Shown here: piece after piece, positions 1-5,182 of the stretch
Layout of the letters: every line of letters begins with the position of its first letter
Numbering within the stretch: the first letter of the stretch is position 1
NCBI GenBank assembly: GCA_003161205.1
Contig: PMOU01000147.1
Location: 1,502-8,928, forward strand
Length of the DNA stretch: 7,427 bases
Direction: 5' to 3'
Source: Actinomycetota bacterium
Lineage (GTDB): Bacteria > Actinomycetota > Actinomycetes > Streptosporangiales > Streptosporangiaceae
The notes under the pieces: model-generated
The model's database searches: none
Told to the model about the DNA's origin: nothing
What the model saw: only the letters and a program-made list of their open reading frames with translations
Made by a program: the position numbers and the translations under genes

Positions 1-434
1 ACGTCGCCAGTCGTGGCGAACCTGGCGAGGGTGAAGAACTGCCCGGCCGCGTTCAGGACGAACACGACCAGGTACACGGCGGCGAGCCACGCCCCGACGG
101 GCAGGTCGCGAACGGGGACGAACGACAGCCCGGTCAGACCCGCGACCATCGCCGCGCGGATCACCTCGGTCCGCATCATCGTCGACTTGCGGTCCCACCG
201 GTCCACGAACACCCCGGCGACGGGGCCGACCAGGGCGAACGCGGCGCCCACGGCGACGAGGATCCCGCTCACCGCCGCGGGGGCCCAGGGCTGCCCGCTC
301 GCGAGAACCTGCGACACCCACAGCACGAGCGTCGTGCCGAAGACGCAATCCCCGACCGCGGACACGGCCTGGCCGTACCACAGCTTGGCGTAATTCTGGT
401 TAATCAGTGTGCGCTGCAGCGACGGGGCGTTCAT
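1..434 (-). CDS. MFS transporter, N-terminal part (runs off the left edge)
   Basis: The minus strand reads open from an ATG at 434-432 to the window edge, giving the first 144 residues of a major facilitator superfamily permease. The start resembles drug-efflux MFS proteins: a short N-terminal tail (MNAPSLQRTLINQNYAKLWY), then a first helix containing GQAVSAVGD at about residues 21-29. A motif-A-like loop after helix 2 at about residues 74-83 reads G-x3-D-R-x2-R-K. Hydrophobic stretches at about 24-46, 53-77 and 118-135 fit the first helices of a 12- or 14-helix carrier. Family knowledge suggests proton-coupled export of a small molecule across the cytoplasmic membrane; the substrate cannot be told. 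Upstream of the ATG there is no strong Shine-Dalgarno, and the leader is unusually AT-rich. The remainder lies outside the window. Confidence 0.85.
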   Translation of the reverse strand, partial: MNAPSLQRTLINQNYAKLWYGQAVSAVGDCVFGTTLVLWVSQVLASGQPWAPAAVSGILVAVGAAFALVGPVAGVFVDRWDRKSTMMRTEVIRAAMVAGLTGLSFVPVRDLPVGAWLAAVYLVVFVLNAAGQFFTLARFATTGD

Positions 435-812
435 TCTGTGATCGTTGTTAATAGGGTGCTCAGCGCGACTTTTGCATATAGATGCCATTGTTATTGCACG
501 TGCTGCCCTGGTTGCCGCACACCGCACACCGGCTGGTCAGGAAGCCGGGGATCGCCGACCTGACGTCGTGCCATCATTTCTGGCTCTTTCGAAAATGAGA
601 GATTTTCAGTTATGGGAAACGGCCCGCAACGATAACGAGTTGCTCATTGTGTAGCTCAAGGCACGGTTGGCCCGTCGAGTCACATCGGCATCATCCGTCA
701 GTTTTGGAGACAGGCGCGAGATATGTCGTTATCGTCACGTTATTGGTGGCCCGGGCGGTAAATCTCGCGTTTGCCGAAATTACATCCCTGGCCTGCGTCC
801 ACGGCGCCTGCC
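435..812. other. gene-poor, lower-GC intergenic stretch with inverted repeats
   Basis: No convincing gene is found here. Local GC is roughly 50-55%, against about 70% in the flanking genes. Visible structures are a perfect 6-bp inverted repeat GAAAAT/ATTTTC (591-596 and 602-607), a 10-bp inverted pair ACGATAACGA (629-638) and TCGTTATCGT (726-735), and an 8-bp pair CGCGAGAT (715-722) and ATCTCGCG (762-769). CGTTAT also recurs directly at 727 and 738. The stretch must carry the promoter of the MFS gene and the 3' end of the HATPase-DUF397 transcript. It may also contain decayed coding remnants, such as a start-less cysteine-rich frame at 573-460 on the minus strand. Confidence 0.55.
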
Positions 813-1052
813 TCACCTGCCGAAACTGTCGAATTCTCCGTTCCGGACGCCGCCGAGAAAGGCATGCCACTCATCCGGCGTGAACCGCAGCACCGGTCCG
901 GTGGAGTCCCGGCTGCTGCGGACGCCGATCTCGCCACCGGCCAGGCCGGTCACCTCGACGCAATTGCCGTTGGCGTAACTCAGAGAGCTCTTCATCCAGC
1001 GAGAACCTGAACGCGATCGTTCGAACGGACTCCTGAGCGAGCTGCTTTCCAC
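813..1052 (-). CDS. DUF397 domain-containing protein
   Basis: This is a 79-residue protein that is almost entirely one DUF397 domain. Recognisable elements in order are W19-x-K-S-S (19-23), the N-x-NCVEV core (N28-V34), a VRSSRDS segment (44-50) corresponding to the family's VRDSK, and LRFTPDEWHAFL (55-66) followed by a G-x-F-D end. The GTG start at 1052 is supported by GAAAGG at 1063-1058, five bases upstream. It lies 41 bp downstream of the HATPase_c_2 gene on the same strand, so the two are probably one transcript. In actinomycetes DUF397 proteins are small cytoplasmic partners of XRE/DUF5753 DNA-binding proteins and act in developmental or antibiotic regulation. No such regulator is present here, so its partner would have to be encoded elsewhere. 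The biochemical role is not settled. Confidence 0.88.
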   Translation of the reverse strand: MESSSLRSPFERSRSGSRWMKSSLSYANGNCVEVTGLAGGEIGVRSSRDSTGPVLRFTPDEWHAFLGGVRNGEFDSFGR

Positions 1053-1093
1053 GTCGGCCTTTCACTGGTTGGTGTCTTTCCTGGAAGTGAGGC

Positions 1094-1528
1094 TCAGCCG
1101 TGCGACCTCGGCCGGGGCAGGGCCGGGCTGAGCTGGAACGCGAGGGTGAAATAGGTGACCTGACCCGCATCGGTCCGGAAAGACCCCCACCCGGTCGACA
1201 GGGCGGCGACCAGCACCAGCCCGGGCCCGGTCTCGGTCATGGCCCCTTGATCCACCGCCAGCGGCAGTGAACCCGACGTGTCCTGCACGTCAATGCGCAG
1301 ATGACCGCAGGCGCACCTGACGGCAAGGGTGACCGTGTCACCATCCCCGTGCATGATCGCGCTGGTCACCAGGTCACTGGTGAGCAGGATCGCGATGTCA
1401 GGATCGACCGGGATCTGCCAGGCGCAGATGGCCGCGCGGACCTCACGGCGTGCTTCGGCCGCCGCCGCCGGTTCCCTGGCCAGCTGGAAGCGACGCTGGT
1501 GTAGTGCGGTCGGAAGGGTCAGTGCCAT
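1094..1528 (-). CDS. HATPase_c_2 (RsbW-like) ATP-binding regulatory protein
   Basis: This 144-residue protein has the GHKL/Bergerat fold typical of actinomycete anti-sigma-like 'ATP-binding proteins'. The order is a helical N-terminus with ARREVRAAI at about 26-34, the N-box region TSDLVTSAIMHG (50-61), the G1 segment VQDTSG with Asp83, and a TGPGL G2 turn (100-104). A tryptophan-glycine strand (GWGSF) and a C-terminal beta strand follow. In the family the N-box reads ELVTNA; here the Mg-binding Asn is Ser56 (codon AGC, one base from AAC). The GRGL arginine is Pro102. The protein may therefore bind ATP weakly or act mainly as a binding partner. I chose the ATG at 1528; an in-frame start at 1597 would add 23 residues lying across an operator-like repeat and is less likely. 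It is followed by the DUF397 gene. Confidence 0.82.
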   Translation of the reverse strand: MALTLPTALHQRRFQLAREPAAAAEARREVRAAICAWQIPVDPDIAILLTSDLVTSAIMHGDGDTVTLAVRCACGHLRIDVQDTSGSLPLAVDQGAMTETGPGLVLVAALSTGWGSFRTDAGQVTYFTLAFQLSPALPRPRSHG

Positions 1529-1554
1529 CGTCTCTATCCGGTTCCTCGGCTGAC

Positions 1555-1619
1555 GCACGTGTGCTCGTTGCATGGCAAATACTGCTGCAATTTGCAATGC
1601 AAGACATCGGTCAGCTGAC
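1555..1619. promoter_or_regulatory. operator-like TTGCA/TGCAA inverted-repeat array
   Basis: Between the HATPase gene (start 1528, minus) and the flippase gene (start 1709, plus) lies a 13-bp inverted repeat with one mismatch: TTGCATGGCAAAT at 1568-1580 and ATTTGCAATGCAA at 1590-1602, with a 9-bp spacer. The right arm is itself a perfect 11-bp palindrome (TTGCAATGCAA, 1592-1602) and the left arm nearly is. GGCAA/TGCAA half-sites start at 1574, 1586 and 1598, a 12-bp period. A perfect 10-bp palindrome GTCAGCTGAC follows at 1610-1619, and GCAC-gt-GTGC precedes at 1555-1564. The position 27-91 bp upstream of the HATPase start suggests a binding site for a dimeric regulator. Which protein binds is not visible. 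Confidence 0.5.
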
Positions 1620-1708
1620 GGATATTGAGCCGCGCGTGCCGCGGGGCCTGCGGCGGCCGGGATCTAAGACCACATTTCGTAACATGGCCGAGGTACTTTG
1701 TCCGCATC

Positions 1709-2791
1709 ATGCCGACTCCCTCGCCTGTCCAGGGGCCCACCAGGCATCAGCTCGGGCCGCCGGAGGCGTCCCGGAGCCGAGTCCGGCGGGGCTTGCTCGC
1801 CGCCCTGGCGGTCGCCGTCCTGGCCGGCGTTATCGTCGTCGAACGCCACACCCTGGCCACGTCGCTGCACGTGCTGGCCAACCTGAACCTGGCCTGGTTC
1901 TTGCTCGCCGTGGCCGCCGAGGCGATCTCCCTGACCAGCTTCGGGCTCAGCAGAAGGCGCCTGGTCCGGGTCAACGGCAGGCAGACCGGGTTCGGCTCGG
2001 TGATGATGATCACCTACGCGGCGAACGCGCTGTCGATCTCCGTGCCCTTCGCCGGCGCCGAACTGGCCATGGTCTACTCCTACCGCCAGTTCCGCCGGCA
2101 TGGCGTCGATGCCGCGACCACCGGATGGACGCTCGCCGTGTCGGCAATTTTCTCGACGTCCGCCCTCGCCTTCCTCTTGGCGGTAGGCGCGCTGACCGGC
2201 TCGGCGTCGCTGGCCAGCGCGGCCGGCCTGGCCGGCGCGGTGCTGTTCATCCTGCCGGGCACCGCGGTCCTGCTCGCGTTGCGGTACCAGTACGTCCGCG
2301 CGCTGCTGCACCGGGTCATTGCCTGGCTCGTCGACCTGTCCCGGCGGATCTTCGGCGGGCCGGCCCAGGGCGTGACCGGGCTCGACGGGTTCCTGGACCG
2401 GGTGGCGAGCATCAGGATGCCCTGGCTCAGGTACGCGGAGGTGTTCGGCCTGGCCGTGCTGAACTGGGCCGCGGACTGCACGGCGCTGGCCTGCGCGATC
2501 CAGGCCATGGGCCTGCACGTCCCGTGGGACAACCTGCTGCTGGTGTACGGGGCCGGCGCCGCGGTCGGCAGCACCGGCATCACGCCGGGCGGATTCGCCC
2601 TCGTCGAGCTCGCCCTGACCGCGGCGCTTACCGCCAGCGGACTGCCACGATCACCGGCGCTCGCGGCGGTGCTCGCCTACCGTCTGGTCAACTTCTGGCT
2701 GGTGCTGATCGTCGGCTGGGTCCTGATGGCCGTCCTCACCCACCGGCGGGTAGCACCAGGTGACGGCCACTCTCCCGGCGCCGGCGGTTAA
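1709..2791 (+). CDS. YbhN / LPG-synthase-TM family membrane protein (flippase-like)
   Basis: This is a 360-residue integral membrane protein of the UPF0104 / lysylphosphatidylglycerol synthetase TM-domain family. A basic cytoplasmic N-terminus (to about residue 28) is followed by hydrophobic segments near 29-46, 61-80, 101-120, 141-163, 172-192, 244-266, 274-290, 296-312 and 323-345. The family signature near the C-terminus is present: STGITPGGFALVELAL (288-303, with P293-G-G and E300), then a Y-R pair at 324-325 before the last helix. MprF-type relatives flip aminoacylated phospholipids, but this protein lacks the soluble aminoacyl-transferase half, so it is only a stand-alone flippase-like protein of unknown lipid substrate. 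The ATG at 1709 was chosen; a TTG at 1625 in frame would add 28 residues of unlikely composition. The 3' end overlaps the start of the P450 remnant by 32 bp. Confidence 0.82.
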   Translation: MPTPSPVQGPTRHQLGPPEASRSRVRRGLLAALAVAVLAGVIVVERHTLATSLHVLANLNLAWFLLAVAAEAISLTSFGLSRRRLVRVNGRQTGFGSVMMITYAANALSISVPFAGAELAMVYSYRQFRRHGVDAATTGWTLAVSAIFSTSALAFLLAVGALTGSASLASAAGLAGAVLFILPGTAVLLALRYQYVRALLHRVIAWLVDLSRRIFGGPAQGVTGLDGFLDRVASIRMPWLRYAEVFGLAVLNWAADCTALACAIQAMGLHVPWDNLLLVYGAGAAVGSTGITPGGFALVELALTAALTASGLPRSPALAAVLAYRLVNFWLVLIVGWVLMAVLTHRRVAPGDGHSPGAGG

Positions 2792-3489
2792 CGTGCGCGC
2801 ACCGGAGGCAGCGGCAGAAGCGGTCACTGTCGCCGCGCTGGAAGCCGATCCTCATCCGGTGCTCGCGCGCCTGCCGCCTGGGCGAGGTCATCGCGGCGGG
2901 ACAGGGTTCTTCGCTGCTGGCCCGGGTGACCGGCCCGCTGACCGAGCCCGAGGCCATCTCCAACGCCGCCGTCTTGCTGTTCGGCGGCATCGAGACGACC
3001 GAGGGCATGATCGCCAACGCCGTGCTGCACCTCCTGTCCCACCCGGCCGCACTCGAGCTGATCCGCAACGACCCCGGCCTGCTCCCCGCCGCGATCGAGG
3101 AATCGCTCCGCCTCGAGCCCGCCGCGGCCGTCGTCGACCGGTTCGCGACCGCCGCCACGCGCCTGGCCGGCGCCCCCATCCGGGCCGGTGACCAGGTGAC
3201 GGTGTCCATCGCCGCGGCCAACCGCGACCCCGCGGTCTTTCCCGGCCCGGACACCTTCGACGTCCGGCGCCCCAATGCCGCCCGGCACCTGGCCTTCGCC
3301 CATGGCCCGCATTTCTGCATCGGCGCCCACCTGGCCCGCCTCGAAGCCCAGGTGGCGGTCGGCACGCTGCTGCAGCGCCTGCCCCGGCTGCGGCTGGACC
3401 CGCGGTACGACAGCGCGCCGCGCGGCCTGGTCTTCCGCAAGCCGCCGGATCTTTACGCGCGCTGGGAGCCCCAGGGCCGCGCCGGATAA
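2760..3489 (+). pseudogene. cytochrome P450, internally deleted and frameshifted
   Basis: Two parts of one P450 lie in different frames. From a GTG at 2760 about 40 residues read like an actinobacterial P450 N-terminus, ending ALEADPHPVLARL near 2873. The frame then loses P450 character. From about 2875 a second frame begins RLGEVIAAGQGSSLLARV and continues to the stop at 3489 with the full C-terminal half. It has the I-helix LLFGGIETTE (2974-3003), the K-helix ExxR (ESLR, 3100-3111), the NRDPAVFPGPDTF meander and the heme loop FAHGPHFCIG, with the ligand Cys codon at 3316-3318. A normal P450 has about 400 residues; here only about 245 remain, so roughly 150-170 residues (B to H helices, including most of the substrate pocket) are missing. 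A GTG at 2926 could still give a 187-residue C-terminal fragment, which would not be a working monooxygenase. The overlap with the flippase gene suggests former co-transcription. Confidence 0.8.
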
Positions 3490-3516
3490 CTCTGTAACGG
3501 CGGGCGGCAGGCGGCT

Positions 3517-3852
3517 TCAGCTGGGCGGGCGCATCGCGTACAGCGTCGAGGCCTGGCGGGAGCGGGCCCGTCCGGCGTCCTTCATCAGGGCGAACAACAG
3601 AAGCGTCATGCCCACGACGGAGGAGGCTTCTTGCATCCCGCCGCTGAGCAAGTTGAAACCGAGAACCTCCACACCGAAACCGCCGAGGCCGACAACGAAC
3701 CGCCAGCGCAGACGCGCGGCCTGGGCCAGGCGGATCACCGCGATGACCGCGAGCAGCGCGCCGATCCGCACGCCCCGCAGCCGCCGCGGGCGGCGGACGG
3801 GCGGCCCGGGCTCCTGGCGGCCGGGCCGGTGAATCGGGGCCCGGGCGCTCAT
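3517..3852 (-). CDS. small hypothetical membrane protein
   Basis: This is a 111-residue protein that I cannot assign to a named family. It has a basic, proline-rich cytoplasmic tail (1-28, many Arg), then hydrophobic segments at about 29-46 (IGALLAVIAVI), 51-70 (FVVGLGGFGVEVLGFNLL) and 76-90 (SSVVGMTLLLFALM), and a short basic end. The positive residues flank the helices as expected for a real inner-membrane protein. It converges with the P450 remnant, with 27 bp between them. The ATG at 3852 was chosen; an in-frame ATG at 3888 would add 12 mostly basic residues (MRRRSRRGRVII) and cannot be excluded. Neither start has a strong Shine-Dalgarno. It is divergent from the acidic protein gene starting at 4021. 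Confidence 0.6.
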   Translation of the reverse strand: MSARAPIHRPGRQEPGPPVRRPRRLRGVRIGALLAVIAVIRLAQAARLRWRFVVGLGGFGVEVLGFNLLSGGMQEASSVVGMTLLLFALMKDAGRARSRQASTLYAMRPPS

Positions 3853-3932
3853 AATGATCACGCGTCCGCGCCGCGATCGCCGTCTCATGTCAGGCCGAGG
3901 TGCATATGAGCTGTTACCCTCCGGGTCAGTCG

Positions 3933-4000
3933 TACGGTAAATCCACCGTAGGCTCGCAGGAGCCGATGTTCAATCCGCAGGCACCGGTTCAAGCGGTGCC
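3933..4000 (+). promoter_or_regulatory. leader with two perfect hairpins upstream of the acidic protein gene
   Basis: The leader before the gene at 4021 carries two perfect stem-loops. TACGGT (3933-3938) pairs with ACCGTA (3945-3950) across a 6-base loop. GGCACCG (3980-3986) pairs with CGGTGCC (3994-4000) across the loop GTTCAAG. The second hairpin ends 10 bases before the ribosome-binding site GGGAGG (4011-4016). If this region is transcribed, the hairpins could affect translation or mRNA stability. They could equally be DNA operator palindromes. No U-tract follows either one, so they are not typical terminators. Confidence 0.35.
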
Positions 4001-4020
4001 GGCGAAACCCGGGAGGCGCT

Positions 4021-4335
4021 ATGCCGAGCGAAGATTCCGACGAGTTCGCCGAGCAGTTCCATCGGGACCGCCGGGAGCACGGGGGCGCGTCGGAGCACCT
4101 GGACGACGACCAGCTCGCCCGGCTGACCGAGGAAGAGCGCGTCGCCGCCGGCCTCGACGCCTACGACCCGGACGAGGTGCCGCCGGCCACGGACACGCCG
4201 CCGCAGCCGCAGGACATCACCCAGACCGAGCAGTACCAGGAGGAACGGGCCGAGGAGCGGCGCCAGTACGACAAGGGCGAGCTGCGCGTCCGCGGCGAAC
4301 GCGACGACCCGTACCCGCCCACCCGGTACGAGTGA
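4021..4335 (+). CDS. small acidic hydrophilic hypothetical protein
   Basis: This is a 104-residue, very charged, soluble protein that I cannot place in a functional family. It is rich in Asp, Glu, Arg and Gln, has no cysteine and no hydrophobic segment. It reads as a conserved-looking middle part (DDDQLARLTEEERVAAGLD, about residues 28-46, then AYDPDEVPPATDTPP), followed by a Gln/Glu/Arg-rich stretch likely to be helical or disordered. The ATG is preceded by a strong GGGAGG four bases upstream, which supports this start over upstream in-phase alternatives. It converges on the encapsulin gene, with only 24 bp between the stops. It carries no LGIGSLK-like cargo tag, so there is no sequence reason to call it encapsulin cargo. 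It is most likely a cytoplasmic, possibly largely unstructured protein. Confidence 0.68.
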   Translation: MPSEDSDEFAEQFHRDRREHGGASEHLDDDQLARLTEEERVAAGLDAYDPDEVPPATDTPPQPQDITQTEQYQEERAEERRQYDKGELRVRGERDDPYPPTRYE

Positions 4336-4337
4336 CC

Positions 4338-4369
4338 GGCCGCTACCGCGTGCTGGCCGCTACCGCGTG
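4338..4369. repeat. 17-bp-period tandem duplication between convergent genes
   Basis: The 15-base unit GGCCGCTACCGCGTG occurs at 4338-4352 and again, identically, at 4355-4369. The second copy contains the encapsulin stop codon (CTA on the plus strand, 4360-4362) and its last two sense codons. The first copy lies between the two convergent stops. It looks like a recent replication-slippage duplication at the encapsulin 3' end and does not change the shell protein's reading frame. Confidence 0.85.
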
Positions 4370-5178
4370 ATGGCCGCCGGGGCCACGGCGAGGGACACGC
4401 TGGCCTCGGCGGTGTAGACCAGGAACGTCAGCGACTCCTGGAAGTACAGGCGCACGCTGTCCTCGTCGTGTGACAGGTAGCCGATCGACAGGTCCTGGCC
4501 CAGCCGCAGCTCGAAATCGCCGCCGCGGGTGGACAGCAGGAACGCCCCGTCGATGGCCGGCGCCCAGATGATCTCGCCGTCGATCACCCGGGCCAGGTGC
4601 TCTCGGATCGGATAGCCGTGATCGGCGGTCTCGCTCACCATGGTGTAGGCCTCAGCCGACAGCAGCAGCGAGAACGGCCCGCCGACGCCGGCCAGCCGGA
4701 GCGCGCTCACCGCCTGGCTGACCGCGTTCGGGTAATCGCTAGCCTCGGCCGGCAGGATGAGCGCCGGGTTAGACGAGCTCTCGCGAAGACCGGTGATCCC
4801 CGCGGCCGCGTACCCCTCGAAGACCGCCCGGTCCTCGGCGAAGGCGATCTTCTTGGCCGCGTCCTTGACCGGCTGCCAGTCCGGGTCCTGCGCGCCGCGC
4901 TCGACATCGTCGACATCGCCCCGGTTCACCGTGAACGGGACCCGGAGCTGGACCAGCGGCTGGGACGTGCGCAGCCGGGCGCTGACGCCGTCCGCGGGGG
5001 CTTCGATGTCGCTGAGGTGGCCGGTGTTCACGCTGGCCAGCCGGGGACCATCGGGTCCGGCCAGGTCGACCACCCGCCGCGCGGCGACGTTCTGCTCGAA
5101 GGTACGGCGCGCCTCGGTTTCGATGTCCGCCCAGGCGGCATCGGAGATCGGAGCGAGTTCGCGGTGCAGGTTGTTCAT
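4360..5178 (-). CDS. family 1 encapsulin nanocompartment shell protein
   Basis: This is a 272-residue HK97-fold shell protein of the Linocin-M18/CFP29 type, close in length to family 1 encapsulins. It follows Mycobacterium tuberculosis Cfp29 nearly end to end: MNNLHRELAPISDAAW at the start, RRVVDLAGPDGP (34-45), the LRVPFTVNRGDVDDVERGA block (78-96), DWQPVKDAAKKIAF (100-113) and SSNPAL (135-140). The SETADHGYPIREHL loop (182-195) and IIWAPAIDGAFLL (203-215) follow, ending SLTFLVYTAEASVSLAV (249-265). The C-terminus continues with a few extra residues (APAAITR). Many copies assemble into an icosahedral (typically T=1) protein cage in the cytoplasm that encloses tagged cargo. The gene starts 4 bp after the DyP peroxidase stop and is surely in the same transcript. 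Its ATG uses GAGGAG at 5195-5190, which lies inside the upstream gene. Confidence 0.97.
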   Translation of the reverse strand: MNNLHRELAPISDAAWADIETEARRTFEQNVAARRVVDLAGPDGPRLASVNTGHLSDIEAPADGVSARLRTSQPLVQLRVPFTVNRGDVDDVERGAQDPDWQPVKDAAKKIAFAEDRAVFEGYAAAGITGLRESSSNPALILPAEASDYPNAVSQAVSALRLAGVGGPFSLLLSAEAYTMVSETADHGYPIREHLARVIDGEIIWAPAIDGAFLLSTRGGDFELRLGQDLSIGYLSHDEDSVRLYFQESLTFLVYTAEASVSLAVAPAAITR

Positions 5179-5182
5179 GACT

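Noticed and set aside
445..654. Plus-strand TTG-started 69-codon frame in the low-GC gap
   Set aside because: No ribosome-binding site, no recognisable composition or motif, and lies in a region of inverted repeats.
1664..2518. Minus-strand open frame of 284 codons opposite the flippase gene
   Set aside because: Low-complexity Gln/Arg/Gly-rich translation, antisense to a gene with a recognised family; typical GC-rich shadow.
1450..2763. Long plus-strand open frame (437 codons) across the HATPase 5' end and the flippase gene
   Set aside because: Composition is Arg/Pro/Gly-rich with no domain. It is a shadow of the high-GC flippase gene, whose own frame has clear membrane helices and the TPGGF family motif.
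2736..3440. Minus-strand frame of 234 codons opposite the P450 region
   Set aside because: Antisense of clear P450 motifs; Arg/Ser/Ala-rich with no domain.
3980..4000. tRNA T-arm-like hairpin with GGTTCAAGC
   Set aside because: The loop is shifted by one base from a true T-loop, and no acceptor, D or anticodon arms can be drawn around it.
3900..4370. Plus-strand frame of 156 codons overlapping the acidic protein gene
   Set aside because: Arg/Pro/Gly-rich shadow in a different frame; the frame at 4021 has the strong GGGAGG ribosome-binding site and a balanced acidic composition.
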